A stretch of DNA of 64,000 bases from Bacillota bacterium (GCA_023460535.1 JAEWPV010000005.1:24290-88289), one strand, 5' to 3'. Positions 7,381-16,836 are shown, numbered from the stretch's first letter. The notes: generated from the sequence alone by a model not told the origin. Made by a program: numbers and translations.

Positions 7381-9756
7381 CTACGCTTCGCCATACACCT
7401 TTTTAGCGATTGTCACCGCTTCGTTGGCATCCTTTGCATAATAATCCGAACCCATCTTTTGGGCGTATTCCGGGGTAAGCACCGCACCCCCGACACAAAT
7501 CTTGCAATCAACGCCCTCCTGCTTGAGTAGAGTGATGGTCTGTTCCATGCTTTTGATGGTGGTGGTCATCAGCGCGCTTAGCCCAACAAGCTTTGCGCCG
7601 CTTTCCTTTACTGCTGCCAAAACCGCCTCGGGCGGAACATCCCTGCCAAGGTCGATAATTCGATACCCGTAGTTTTCCAGTACAACCTTAACGATGTTCT
7701 TGCCGATGTCGTGGATGTCTCCCTTGACGGTGCACAGCACCACGGGCATATCCCTGCGCCGTTCGCCCTTTGGCATCGCCTCGTTGACCAGCTCAAACGC
7801 CACCTTGGCGGTTTCCGCCGCCGAGATTAGCTGCGGCAAAAACAGCGTTCCCGCCTCGTATTGTGCCCCCACCTCGTCCAGCGCAGGAATCAGATGGTCA
7901 CTAACCACTTCAAGCGGAGAATGCTCCAAAAGCAGCGAACGCGCTTTTTCCCTGCACCGGTCTTTCAGCCCTTTTTTAATGTAATAGGATATGGGCTGGT
8001 TTTCGTTGTTTTGCGAGGGTGCGGGCTGGGGTGATGCATCCTTATTTGCCGCAAATCGCTGTACATAACGCGTACTGTTTGGGTCGATTGCCAGCAGCAC
8101 CTCGGTGGCATACACCACATCCATCATGGAGCGGATATTGGGGTTGATTATCGGCAGACTTAAACCGTTTTGAATTGCCATAGTAAGGAACGAGCGGTTG
8201 ACAAGCTCGCGCTCGGGCAAGCCAAACGAGATATTGGAAACACCCAAAACCGTTTTAACCTGCAGCTCCTCGCTGACCATTTTTACGGCGCGCAGGGTTT
8301 CTGCCGCGTTTTCCTGCTGCGCGCTGACGGTAAGGGTCAGGCAGTCGATATATACGTCCTCGCGCGGGATACCATGCTCCTGCGCGCGAGAGAGGATTTT
8401 TCTTGCTATCGCGACGCGTTTCTCTGCGGTATCAGGAATGCCGTCTTCATCCAACGTCAGCCCGACTACGGCCGCGCCGTATTTTTTAACCACCGGCAGA
8501 ATGCCCGCCAGCACCTTCTCATCCCCGTTAACCGAGTTGACAATCGCTTTGCCGTTGTAGATACGCAATGCAGCCTCGATAGCGGCGGGGTCGGAGGAAT
8601 CTATCTGCAGCGGCAGGTCGGTTACACTCTGGATTGCCTTTACAACGGCAACCAGCATATCGGGCTCGTTGATATCCGGGATGCCGACATTGACGTCTAA
8701 AATATCCGCCCCCGCATCCACCTGTTCAATTGCCTGACGCAAAATATAATCGATGTTGCGGTCAATTAAGGCCTGCTTAAACAGCTTTTTGCCCGTGGGG
8801 TTGATGCGCTCGCCGATTACACGCACGCGGTCTATCTCGACCATTTTGGTTCCCGAGCAAACGGCATAGCGACGCACAAGTTCTCTTTTTGCCGGTTTTA
8901 GCGCTTTTACCGCCTGTTTGATTGCAGAGATATACCGAACATCGGTTCCGCAGCAGCCGCCGACCATCGTCACGCCAAAGCTGATATATTCCGCTATCGT
9001 CTGGGCAAACTGCTCCGGTTCAACGGCGTAAAACGAGCTGTCGGGGGACGGAAGCCCCGCGTTTGGCTTTACCACTACGGGAAGATTCGTGTACTGTACA
9101 AGCTCCCGCGCAATGGGCAGTATCTCTATGGGGCCAAGAGAACAGTTGATACCGATGGCGTCGGCGCCCAAGCCCTCCAGCGTCAGTGCCATCGCCCTGT
9201 AATCGCAGCCCGTAAAGGTACGCATATTCTGTTCAAAGCTCATGGTGCATATTATGGGCAGACTGCAGTGTTCTTTTGCGGCAAGCAGTGCCGCCTTGCA
9301 CTCGTACAGGTCGGTCATCGTTTCGATGACGACAAGGTCCGCACCGGCATTGGCACCCGCCGTAATCTGCTCGGCGAACAGACGATATGCCTCCTCAAAC
9401 CGCAGCGGACCCATGGGCTCAATCAGTTCTCCGATGGGGCCGACATCCAGCGCGACGTACGCCCCGAACGCTGCCGCCTCTTTTTTTGCAACCGCAACCG
9501 CGGCAGATACGACCTCGTCGACACAGTACCCCGTATCCTTTAGCTTCTTTGCGTTTGCGCCAAAGGTGTTGGTATAGATGATGTCACTACCGCTTTCAAG
9601 GTAACCACGGTGTACCGTAGCAATAAGCTCGGGATGGGTTATGCTGTAAAGATCCGGATACTCCCCAAGCTGTAGGCCCATCTGCTGCAGCATGGTGCCC
9701 ATGGCACCGTCGAGTATCAGGATATCATGTTTCATGCGTTCTTTGAGTGTCACCAT
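7381..9756 (-). CDS. metH: Cobalamin-dependent methionine synthase (MetH, no activation domain)
   Basis: 791 aa. Transfers a methyl group from 5-methyl-THF to homocysteine via cob(I)alamin. Domains in order: homocysteine-binding barrel (1-290) with Zn ligand pair GGCCGTD near residue 266; pterin-binding domain (about 310-560, RINPTGKKLFK, DVNVGIPDINEPD); cobalamin cap (about 590-660); B12-binding Rossmann domain with DIHDIGKN (His about 682). The fourth, SAM-binding reactivation domain of the long enzyme is absent and is encoded by the upstream gene. Start ATG follows AGGAGG by 6 nt and overlaps that gene by 32 nt, which implies coupled translation. Confidence 0.95.
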   Translation of the reverse strand: MVTLKERMKHDILILDGAMGTMLQQMGLQLGEYPDLYSITHPELIATVHRGYLESGSDIIYTNTFGANAKKLKDTGYCVDEVVSAAVAVAKKEAAAFGAYVALDVGPIGELIEPMGPLRFEEAYRLFAEQITAGANAGADLVVIETMTDLYECKAALLAAKEHCSLPIICTMSFEQNMRTFTGCDYRAMALTLEGLGADAIGINCSLGPIEILPIARELVQYTNLPVVVKPNAGLPSPDSSFYAVEPEQFAQTIAEYISFGVTMVGGCCGTDVRYISAIKQAVKALKPAKRELVRRYAVCSGTKMVEIDRVRVIGERINPTGKKLFKQALIDRNIDYILRQAIEQVDAGADILDVNVGIPDINEPDMLVAVVKAIQSVTDLPLQIDSSDPAAIEAALRIYNGKAIVNSVNGDEKVLAGILPVVKKYGAAVVGLTLDEDGIPDTAEKRVAIARKILSRAQEHGIPREDVYIDCLTLTVSAQQENAAETLRAVKMVSEELQVKTVLGVSNISFGLPERELVNRSFLTMAIQNGLSLPIINPNIRSMMDVVYATEVLLAIDPNSTRYVQRFAANKDASPQPAPSQNNENQPISYYIKKGLKDRCREKARSLLLEHSPLEVVSDHLIPALDEVGAQYEAGTLFLPQLISAAETAKVAFELVNEAMPKGERRRDMPVVLCTVKGDIHDIGKNIVKVVLENYGYRIIDLGRDVPPEAVLAAVKESGAKLVGLSALMTTTIKSMEQTITLLKQEGVDCKICVGGAVLTPEYAQKMGSDYYAKDANEAVTIAKKVYGEA

Positions 9757-10444
9757 CGGCGCCCTCCTGTGCATAATTACAATTTTCGAGACCTGCGCAC
9801 GCTTCGCATCCCTTTTCGGATATTTGTTCGGTACGCGGTACGATTCCCATGATAGCGGTTACAGATTTTTGCGGCGTTAAAAGATGCTCGGGCGTCTCGA
9901 ACAGTCCCATCCTTCGTCCCGTATCAAAGAGCGGCAAAAAGATGCTGTGAACCGAAAGGGGCAGGTCTCCGTAACCGGGAGAAAACCGCCAGGTCAGCTT
10001 CTCGTGGGTATTGCACGTCTCCCGCTCTGCCGCAGCCTGTATTTTGTCGCACAAATCCTCAATCAGTGCATTTGCGCAGGCGTCTACAAGCAGCGCGCGC
10101 AGCGGAGAAACGGTCTGGTATCGGCGGGAAAGAGTATCGATTCCAACCCCCAGTGTTGCCGCCATTAAAACGCATTCACATGAGGCTTTAAGATGACGGG
10201 CAATCGCCTTGCCTTCTAAACGCAGCGAGGTGCCTGTAACCGTTAGCATGTCCCCCTCGCGGGTGAGCGCGCACCGGGCGCACACAAACCGCGGCATGGC
10301 CACCTGCTCAGTCTCCCGCGCCGCCGATTCAATGCCCACTAACATCTCTTCATCCGGCATCGCCTTGCGGTAGCCAAGATAACGGATTGCTTCCTTCACG
10401 TTCACCTTCGGTTTTAACACAACGTTTTGCAATAGCTGTTTCAT
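9725..10444 (-). CDS. Stand-alone methionine synthase activation-domain protein
   Basis: 239 aa resembling the C-terminal MetH reactivation domain (SAM-binding, reductive remethylation of cob(II)alamin). Supporting features are the N-terminal NVKEAIRYLGY repeat-like motif, CVLMAATLGVGIDTLSRR, and the RFSPGYGDLPL segment, which corresponds to the RxxxGY SAM-binding region. The Cys-rich tail (CEACAGLENCNY) could bind a metal or cluster. It lies 8 nt after metF and overlaps metH by 32 nt, so it fills the domain missing from this MetH. Such split activators are known in Firmicutes; the role is inferred from family and position. Confidence 0.85.
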   Translation of the reverse strand: MKQLLQNVVLKPKVNVKEAIRYLGYRKAMPDEEMLVGIESAARETEQVAMPRFVCARCALTREGDMLTVTGTSLRLEGKAIARHLKASCECVLMAATLGVGIDTLSRRYQTVSPLRALLVDACANALIEDLCDKIQAAAERETCNTHEKLTWRFSPGYGDLPLSVHSIFLPLFDTGRRMGLFETPEHLLTPQKSVTAIMGIVPRTEQISEKGCEACAGLENCNYAQEGADGDTQRTHET

Positions 10445-10452
10445 GTTACTGA

Positions 10453-11331
10453 TTACTCGTTTTCCTTTGCATCGGCAAGTAGCGATGCAATATTTGCACT
10501 AATTTGGCGAGCCATCTCCGGCTGGTTCATGGTATAAAGATGGATGCCGTCTACCCCGCTTGCGATAAGGTCTATTATCTGCTCGGTGGCGTAGGCAATG
10601 CCTGCGTCCCGCAGCGCCTGCGGGTTGTGCCCGTAGCGTGCCATGATGCGGCTGAATTTGCCCGGCAGCTTCGCACCCGTCATCGACACCATGCGCTCGA
10701 TCTGCCGCGCGTTTGTTACAGGCATAATGCCCGCCTGTACGGGAACGGCAATTCCCTTTTTGCGCATCAGCTCTAAAAAACGATAAAAATCTTCGTTATC
10801 AAAAAACAGTTGGCTGTTCAGGTGGGTAATGCCCATATCCACCTTTTGCTTGAGATGCTCGATATCTTCATCCAGCGTATCGCATTCCGGGTGCCCCTCC
10901 GGGTAACATGCCCCCGCAATATCAAAATCGCAATGGGAGCGGATGAAGCCAACCAGCTCACTTGCATAGCAAAAATCGGTTTGCGGCAGGGTGTCTAGCG
11001 CGCGGTCTCCGCGAAGCGCGAGCACATTCTCAATCCCGTTTTGCTTAAAATCGCGCAGCACGTCTAATACCTGCTGCTTGTTGGAGTTAATGCCGGTAAT
11101 ATGCGCCAACGGCTCGATGCCGTACGTCTGCTTAATGGTAGTGGCAAGCTCGCAGGTTTTGTCGCCGCCGTCACCGCCTGCACCGTAGGTTACACTGATG
11201 TAGTCGGGCTTAAGGTCACTTAGTGCGCCGAGCGTGTTATATATTGTCTCCACCGAGGACGTTTTTTTCGGGGGGAACACCTCAAACGAGAACACCAACC
11301 GCTTTTTGCGAAACAACTCGCTGATTCTCAT
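10453..11331 (-). CDS. metF: 5,10-methylenetetrahydrofolate reductase
   Basis: 292-aa FAD-dependent TIM barrel that makes 5-methyl-THF, the methyl donor for MetH. Motifs include FSFEVFPPKKTSSVETI with the catalytic Glu near residue 18, YISVTYGAGG, and NVLALRGDRALDT. ATG follows AAAGGAGG by 9 nt. First gene of the operon metF, activation protein, metH, PNPOx-like protein. The promoter at 11379-11407 lies directly downstream of a large palindrome. Length is normal for bacterial MetF. Confidence 0.95.
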   Translation of the reverse strand: MRISELFRKKRLVFSFEVFPPKKTSSVETIYNTLGALSDLKPDYISVTYGAGGDGGDKTCELATTIKQTYGIEPLAHITGINSNKQQVLDVLRDFKQNGIENVLALRGDRALDTLPQTDFCYASELVGFIRSHCDFDIAGACYPEGHPECDTLDEDIEHLKQKVDMGITHLNSQLFFDNEDFYRFLELMRKKGIAVPVQAGIMPVTNARQIERMVSMTGAKLPGKFSRIMARYGHNPQALRDAGIAYATEQIIDLIASGVDGIHLYTMNQPEMARQISANIASLLADAKENE

Positions 11332-11378
11332 TGGTCATATCCTCCTTTAATCCGGTATCCGCTATATTCAATGACATT

Positions 11379-11407
11379 ATTATAGTACACATTATGGACT
11401 GATACAA
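11379..11407 (-). promoter_or_regulatory. Promoter of the metF operon
   Basis: Minus strand TTGTAT (11402-11407), 17-nt spacer, TATAAT (11379-11384). A palindrome ends 1 nt upstream of the -35 box. No S-box/SAM riboswitch sequence is visible in the roughly 40-nt leader. Confidence 0.65.
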
Positions 11408-11408
11408 C

Positions 11409-11440
11409 GAAATGTTGGTCGCAAATGCCACCAACATTTC
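11409..11440. repeat. 11-bp inverted repeat abutting the metF promoter
   Basis: GAAATGTTGGT, 10-nt loop, ACCAACATTTC. It sits between the dapL stop codon (minus) and the metF promoter. No T-run follows on the minus strand, so an operator is more likely than a terminator. Confidence 0.65.
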
Positions 11441-11464
11441 ATATAAAAAGCATTTATAGTTGTG

Positions 11465-12658
11465 TTATTTTAACGCATTCAGGCGGTTTACCGCCTCGAC
11501 GGTATCCTCCCTGCTGCCGAAGCCGGTTAGCCTAAACCATCCCTTGCCGCATTCGCCGAAGCCCTCGCCCGGTGTGCCGATAACATTGCACTCAAACAGC
11601 AGCTTATCAAAGAACTCCCACGACGAAAGCCCGCCCGGGCACCTTAGCCAGATATAGGGAGAGTTTTTGCCCCCGATGCAGGCAATGCCCAGATCATCCA
11701 GACCCTTTTTAATTATAGCGACATTCTCGAGATAGAAGTCGATATTCTTTTCAATCTGCGGTCTTCCTTGTGCGCTGTAAACCGCCTCGGCACCGCGCTG
11801 GGTGATGTAGGAGGTTCCGTTAAACTTGGTGCTCTGACGGCGGAACCACAGCTCGTTTGCGTTCATCTCGCCGCCCTGCCCTTTGAGCTTTAACGCCTTG
11901 GGTACTACGGTATAGCCACAGCGTATGCCGGTAAAGCCTGCGGTTTTGGAATAGCTGCGAAACTCTATCGCAACCTCCTTCGCGCCCTCAACCTCATAGA
12001 TAGAGCGCGGAAGCGCGGGGTCCTTGATAAACGACTCATACGCGCCGTCAAACAACAATACCGCATTGTGTTTTTTTGCGTACTGCACCCACGCGGCTAT
12101 CTGCTCCTTGTTCATTACAGCCCCGGTGGGGTTGTTGGGAGAGCACAGGTATACGATATCGTAGCCCTCTTCGGGAGGAACTGGAACAAAGCCCGTCTCC
12201 TCGGTGCAGGGCAAAAGCGTTACGCTGCGCCCACTCATCACGTTGGTGTCGATATACACGGGGTAGGCGGGGTCGGCTATTAAGACGGTGTTTTGGGCAC
12301 ACAGAATGTCACCGATGTTTCCGGTATCGCTTTTTGCGCCGTCGTTTACAAAAATCTCGCTTTTTTCAATCGAAACGCCGCGCGCCTTGTAGTCGTGCTC
12401 TACGATTTGATCAAGCAAAAAGTCGTAACCTTCGTACGGACCGTAGCCGTACAGAGTCTCCTTTTTTGCCATATCATCCACCGCTTTGTGCATGGCCTCT
12501 ACCACGGCGGGAGCAAGCGGCAGGGTAATATCACCGATGCCAAGGCTAATTACTCGTTTATCCGGGTTTGCTTCTTTGTACTCTCTGCTGCGCCGTGCCA
12601 CCTCTGCAAACAGGTACGCACCCTTTAGCTGCTCGTAGTTCGGATTGCTGTATGCCAT
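11465..12658 (-). CDS. dapL: LL-diaminopimelate aminotransferase
   Basis: 397-aa class I PLP aminotransferase converting tetrahydrodipicolinate directly to LL-diaminopimelate, the short lysine/peptidoglycan route found in some Clostridia. Diagnostic stretches are VISLGIGDITLPLAP, the GYGPYEGYDFLLD substrate segment, LCSPNNPTGAVMN and FRSYSKTAGFTGIRCGY, the last holding the PLP lysine. The start is the ATG of MAYSNPNYEQLKG behind a GGATGGGGAAAAG purine-rich site; the ORF stays open 56 codons upstream, but those residues do not resemble the family. It lies 97 nt downstream of dapF on the same strand, giving two consecutive pathway steps. Confidence 0.93.
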   Translation of the reverse strand: MAYSNPNYEQLKGAYLFAEVARRSREYKEANPDKRVISLGIGDITLPLAPAVVEAMHKAVDDMAKKETLYGYGPYEGYDFLLDQIVEHDYKARGVSIEKSEIFVNDGAKSDTGNIGDILCAQNTVLIADPAYPVYIDTNVMSGRSVTLLPCTEETGFVPVPPEEGYDIVYLCSPNNPTGAVMNKEQIAAWVQYAKKHNAVLLFDGAYESFIKDPALPRSIYEVEGAKEVAIEFRSYSKTAGFTGIRCGYTVVPKALKLKGQGGEMNANELWFRRQSTKFNGTSYITQRGAEAVYSAQGRPQIEKNIDFYLENVAIIKKGLDDLGIACIGGKNSPYIWLRCPGGLSSWEFFDKLLFECNVIGTPGEGFGECGKGWFRLTGFGSREDTVEAVNRLNALK

Positions 12659-12755
12659 CTTTTCCCCATCCTCTCCCCACATAAAGTTCTGTGGGATCGT
12701 ATTCATCCTTTTACGGTTTAACGCGTCAACCGGGCAATATGTAGTCATTATTATA

Positions 12756-13640
12756 CTAGAAATAGTATTCCCCGTCAAATACATGCACGGCGTTTCCCGA
12801 CAAAAAAACCTGGCCGCTTTGCTCATCCCATCTTACTCCCAGCTCGCCGCCGCGCAGCATGACCGTTACGTTTCTGCCGCATTTTTTGTTTATACATGCC
12901 GCAACAGCAGCCGCACATGCCCCGGTACCGCAGGCAAGGGTTTCCCCGCTGCCGCGCTCCCACACCCGCATCTTTAGGCGGTCCTGCGTCGCCTCTACAA
13001 ACTCGGTGTTCACTCGCTTGGGAAACAGCTCGTGCCACTCGCAGAGCGGACCAAGCTCTGTCAGGTTGAGTGCGTCCACATCTTCCACAAAGAACACCCA
13101 ATGCGGATTGCCCATAGACAATGCCGTTGCGCGTAACGGCGTGCCGTTTATAAGCACCGGGCGGTCGATATAATCCGTTCCTTCGGCAGTCATTGGGATG
13201 TGCCATGGCTCAAAAACCGGTGCTCCCATATTGACCGTAACCGCTTGAACCTCGCCGTTTGCAAGGCTGAGTGTGAGCTGTTTAACCCCCGAGGCAGTCT
13301 CTACACAAAGTTCGGTTTTAGTTGTTAACCCGTTTTCATACAAAAACTTGCCAACGCAACGGATGGCGTTGCCGCACATCGCGCCCTCGCTGCCATCGGC
13401 GTTGTACATCACCATTTTAGCATCTGCGGTTTGCGAGGGATAGATTAGCACCAGCCCGTCGCCGCCGATACCAAAATGCCGGTCACTCACCTCGCGGGCT
13501 GCGGCTTGCGGGTCAATATCCGTAAAAACGCCGTAGTTATACGCCCCCGCAAGACCGGAGTCCGCAATGCAATTGGCTAGTACATAGTCGTTTCCCACGC
13601 CGTGCATCTTAGAAAAAAGCAAAAAACACCACCCTTTCAT
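12756..13640 (-). CDS. dapF: Diaminopimelate epimerase
   Basis: Cofactor-free racemase, LL-DAP to meso-DAP. The two catalytic cysteines are in MCGNAIRCVGKF (first half) and LACGTGACAAA (second half). FSKMHGVGNDYV is the usual N-terminus. The start is uncertain: ATG at 13640 has no clear ribosome site, whereas TTG at 13622 lies just after AAAGGGTGGTG, giving 288 aa. First gene of a dapF-dapL pair, downstream of the gpsA terminator. Length and motifs are otherwise normal. Confidence 0.93.
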   Translation of the reverse strand: MKGWCFLLFSKMHGVGNDYVLANCIADSGLAGAYNYGVFTDIDPQAAAREVSDRHFGIGGDGLVLIYPSQTADAKMVMYNADGSEGAMCGNAIRCVGKFLYENGLTTKTELCVETASGVKQLTLSLANGEVQAVTVNMGAPVFEPWHIPMTAEGTDYIDRPVLINGTPLRATALSMGNPHWVFFVEDVDALNLTELGPLCEWHELFPKRVNTEFVEATQDRLKMRVWERGSGETLACGTGACAAAVAACINKKCGRNVTVMLRGGELGVRWDEQSGQVFLSGNAVHVFDGEYYF

Positions 13641-13697
13641 CCGTTTTTCGTTGCTTTGCTGTACCCCATCATATGAAAAACATTGAAAAAGTGATAA

Positions 13698-13723
13698 AGC
13701 CGCAGGTGATAATCCCTGCGGCT
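13698..13723 (-). terminator. Terminator after gpsA
   Basis: Minus-strand 9-bp stem AGCCGCAGG/CCTGCGGCT, 8-nt loop, then TTTATCACTTTTTC. It ends the der-plsY-gpsA run. Confidence 0.75.
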
Positions 13724-13738
13724 CATGAGTTTACATAC

Positions 13739-14755
13739 CTATTCATCCTTGGCGTAAAGCCAGATTTCCTCGCCCTCGTGCTTTTTGGGGCGACCCATCA
13801 GGTCGGCAAGTGCCGCCTTGGCGCCTTTCCCCTCGTACAACACGCGGTAAACTTCGTTGACAATGGGCATCTCGACCCCCACGTTCTGCGCAAGCCGATA
13901 GGCGCACAGGGCGCTGCGGTAGCCTTCCACCGTCATGCCAACCTCGCTTATGGCCTCCTCGGCCGTTTTACCCTGTCCGATTAGGATACCCGCCCGACGG
14001 TTACGCGAGTGCATGCTTGTGCAGGTAACGATTAAGTCGCCGATGCCCGAAAGCCCGGCAAACGTCTCGGTGCGGGCACCCAGCCTAACACCCAACCGCG
14101 CCATTTCGGTAATACCGCGCGTCATCAGCGCCGCTTTGCTGTTGTCGCCTAGCCCCAGTCCGTCAATGATTCCCGCAGCCAGCGCGATGATGTTTTTCAG
14201 TGCGCCGCCAAGCTCTACCCCTACAACATCGTCGTTGACGTAGATGCGCAGCGACGGGTTCATGAGCGCGTCTTGAACAAACTCCGCCGCCTTATGGTCG
14301 GTGCTTGCCGCAACCACCGTAGTGGGTACGCCGCGCGCAACCTCCTCGGCATGGGAGGGGCCCGACAATACAACCACCTGATTGTGCGGCAGCTTTTGCT
14401 TTAATATCTCCGAAAGGCACTGGAGTGTCGTTTCTTCCAGACCCTTGCCCACGTTTACCACCACGGTTTGCGGGTCGATACAACCCGCAAAGCGCTCCGC
14501 CACCTCCGGCAGCGCGCCGGAGGGTACCGCGAAGATAACCAGTTCGCAGCCCTTAGCGCAGCCGATATCGGTGGTAAGCGCGACCGTATCGGGCAACCGG
14601 ATGCCCGGAAGCAACCGTTCGTTCGCCCGTTTTTGCGTCAGCAATTCTATCTCATTCTCAAACGCCGACCATAGTGTAACATTATGGCCGTATTTTTCCG
14701 ACATCACCGCAAGGGCAATGCCGAAGCCTCCCGCGCCCAGCACGGCTATCTTCAA
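13739..14755 (-). CDS. gpsA: Glycerol-3-phosphate dehydrogenase [NAD(P)+]
   Basis: 338-aa cytosolic enzyme making sn-glycerol 3-phosphate for phospholipids. N-terminal Rossmann motif GAGGFGIALAV, the substrate region VVLSGPSHAEEVARG, and VELGGALKNIIALAAGI with the catalytic lysine. The start codon is TTG, 8 nt after GGGAGG; no ATG fits the family N-terminus. It directly follows plsY, whose product uses G3P, so synthesis and first acylation of G3P are co-transcribed. Confidence 0.94.
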   Translation of the reverse strand: MKIAVLGAGGFGIALAVMSEKYGHNVTLWSAFENEIELLTQKRANERLLPGIRLPDTVALTTDIGCAKGCELVIFAVPSGALPEVAERFAGCIDPQTVVVNVGKGLEETTLQCLSEILKQKLPHNQVVVLSGPSHAEEVARGVPTTVVAASTDHKAAEFVQDALMNPSLRIYVNDDVVGVELGGALKNIIALAAGIIDGLGLGDNSKAALMTRGITEMARLGVRLGARTETFAGLSGIGDLIVTCTSMHSRNRRAGILIGQGKTAEEAISEVGMTVEGYRSALCAYRLAQNVGVEMPIVNEVYRVLYEGKGAKAALADLMGRPKKHEGEEIWLYAKDE

Positions 14756-14785
14756 AGAAAACGCCTCCCGTCCGCGCTTTGCGGC

Positions 14786-15427
14786 TTAATCCTTTTTCTT
14801 GCGCTCAAACTTTGGCTCGGTGCCGTTAAGCAGGCGCTTTATGTTTGCGCGGTGCATAAAAATCAAAATCACCGCGATGCAGGCGGTTAAAATCGTGTCG
14901 ATCGGGTCCGGGCGACCGGACAGCGCATTCACCACGTAGGTGGTAACGGGGTACGCGATTGCCGCTATAATGGACGCGATAGAAACAATGCGGGTAATAA
15001 GTACAAGCAGTAAAAACAGTGAAATGGTGATGACAAACACACGCGGGTCAATCATCAGCGCGATACCCGCCGTAGTCAACACGCCCTTGCCACCCTTAAA
15101 ACTGAAGAAAACCGGAAAGATATGCCCGATAATAACGAATAGCCCCGCAATACAAGCGCCGTATTGCGGCTCTATATGCGCAAAATTTGCAAAGATAAGC
15201 CTGCCTAGAAAGACCGAAACAACGCCTTTGGAAAAATCGCCGGCAAGTGTTAGAATTCCCGGCAGCTTGCCGAAATTTCTTATGACATTGGTAAGCCCCG
15301 CATTGCCGCTGCCGTAATCGCGAACATCCTTTTTTGTAAGCGCACGAGACACAATAACCGCAAAGCTGATGCTGCCAAGAAGATAAGAGATAACCGCAGT
15401 AAGAAGTACATACAACACCGTAGTCAT
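14786..15427 (-). CDS. plsY: Acyl-phosphate:glycerol-3-phosphate acyltransferase
   Basis: 213-aa integral membrane enzyme that starts phospholipid synthesis by transferring an acyl group from acyl-phosphate to G3P. Motifs are YLLGSISFAVIVSR near the N-terminus, the G3P-binding DYGSGNAGLTNV, and HIFPVFFSFKGGKGVLT. Five to six hydrophobic helices. The ATG lies downstream of AAAGGGAT; the 72-codon upstream extension of the ORF overlaps der and is not plausible. The C-terminal KPERKKKD-like tail is basic. Sits between der and gpsA. Confidence 0.94.
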   Translation of the reverse strand: MTTVLYVLLTAVISYLLGSISFAVIVSRALTKKDVRDYGSGNAGLTNVIRNFGKLPGILTLAGDFSKGVVSVFLGRLIFANFAHIEPQYGACIAGLFVIIGHIFPVFFSFKGGKGVLTTAGIALMIDPRVFVITISLFLLLVLITRIVSIASIIAAIAYPVTTYVVNALSGRPDPIDTILTACIAVILIFMHRANIKRLLNGTEPKFERKKKD

Positions 15428-15507
15428 AAAACACACATCCCTTTCCCTGTTGTGCCCAAAATGAAACCGGATAAACCCGAAACGGTATGGTTTGCAGGGG
15501 GCAGTGG

Positions 15508-16836
15508 CTAAGCCTTGCCGTCGCCGCGCTCGCGTACAATCATGCGCACCGGTGTGCCGGTAAGCCCAAAGGTTTCGCGAATTTGGTTTTCTATATACCG
15601 CTGATAGGAGAAATGGAACAGGTCCGCGCGGTTGACAAAGCACACAAACGTCGGCGGCTTTGCGCTTGCCTGTGTAATGTAAAATATCTTAAGTCGCTTG
15701 CCCTTATCTGACGGCGGCTGAACCCTTGCCGTTGCGTAGGAAAGCACCTCGTTAAGCTTGCCGGTGGAGATGCGCATGGCATTTTTTTCATACACCGTCC
15801 GAATCATATCGTACAGCTTATCCACCCGCTGCCCGGTTTTGGCGGAGATAAAAACAAACGGCACATACGACATAAAGCTAAAGTCCTCGGTGAGGTTCTT
15901 GGTGTATTCATCCATGGTTTTGCCGGTTTTATCCACCGCGTCCCATTTGTTCACCGCCACAATGCTCGCCTTGCCCTGCTCGTGGGCGTAACCCGCTACC
16001 TTCGAGTCCTGCTCGGTAAAGCCCTCGAGGGCGTCTATTACGACCACGCACACATCCGCGCGGTCTACCGCCATGTAGGAACGCAGTACGCTGTATTTTT
16101 CGATCGCCTCATCCACACGCGCCTTGCGGCGGATGCCCGCCGTGTCGATAAACACAAAGCGTCCGTTCTCATTTTCTATTACCGTATCCACCGCGTCGCG
16201 GGTCGTGCCGGGGATATCGGAGACAATCACGCGCTCCTGCCCCGCTATGCGGTTAATCAGCGACGATTTACCCACATTGGGCTTGCCGATGACCGCAACC
16301 TTAATATACTCCTCGCTGTAGTCGCTGTCGTCAAAGTCGCCCAGCTTATCGTATACGGCGTCCAACAGGTCGCCCGTACCGTGACCGTGCACCGACGACA
16401 CCGCGATGGGGTCGCCTAGACCCAGGTTGTAAAACTCGTAGAAGTCGGCAGGCGGGTCGCCCAAAGCGTCGCACTTGTTAACGCACAGCACAATGGGTTT
16501 GCCGCTTTTGAGCAGCATGGAGGCGACCTCCGCATCGGTGGCCGTAACGCCGGAGCGCACATCGGTAACCAGTATAATCACATCCGCACTCTCTATGGCA
16601 AGGTTTGCCTGCTTGCGCATCTGTGACAGAATGACGTCGTCGGTAAACGGCTCGATGCCGCCGGTATCGGCTAGCATGCAGGTTTTGCCGCGCCATTCAA
16701 ACTCGGCATAGATGCGGTCGCGCGTTACCCCGGGCGTATCCTCTACAATGGAAAGGCGCTGACCTATAATCTTGTTGAACAGTGTGGATTTACCCACATT
16801 CGGGCGTCCCACCACTGCGATAATCGGTTTTGACAT
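15508..16836 (-). CDS. der: Ribosome biogenesis GTPase Der (EngA)
   Basis: 442 aa with two tandem Era-like G domains and a C-terminal KH-like domain, needed for 50S assembly. Walker A motifs are GRPNVGKST (near residue 10) and GKPNVGKSS (near 185). G3 motifs are DTGGIEPF and DTAGIRRK; NKCD and NKWD are the G4 motifs. Start ATG (MSKPIIAVVG) lies behind AAAGGACAAG; a 14-codon upstream extension is unlikely. The der/DUF512/plsY/gpsA neighbourhood is common in Clostridia. Confidence 0.95.
   Translation of the reverse strand: MSKPIIAVVGRPNVGKSTLFNKIIGQRLSIVEDTPGVTRDRIYAEFEWRGKTCMLADTGGIEPFTDDVILSQMRKQANLAIESADVIILVTDVRSGVTATDAEVASMLLKSGKPIVLCVNKCDALGDPPADFYEFYNLGLGDPIAVSSVHGHGTGDLLDAVYDKLGDFDDSDYSEEYIKVAVIGKPNVGKSSLINRIAGQERVIVSDIPGTTRDAVDTVIENENGRFVFIDTAGIRRKARVDEAIEKYSVLRSYMAVDRADVCVVVIDALEGFTEQDSKVAGYAHEQGKASIVAVNKWDAVDKTGKTMDEYTKNLTEDFSFMSYVPFVFISAKTGQRVDKLYDMIRTVYEKNAMRISTGKLNEVLSYATARVQPPSDKGKRLKIFYITQASAKPPTFVCFVNRADLFHFSYQRYIENQIRETFGLTGTPVRMIVRERGDGKA

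Noticed and set aside
8170..8700. 176-aa plus-strand ORF inside metH
   Set aside because: Opposite strand of a well-conserved metH region. Composition follows the antisense codon pattern.
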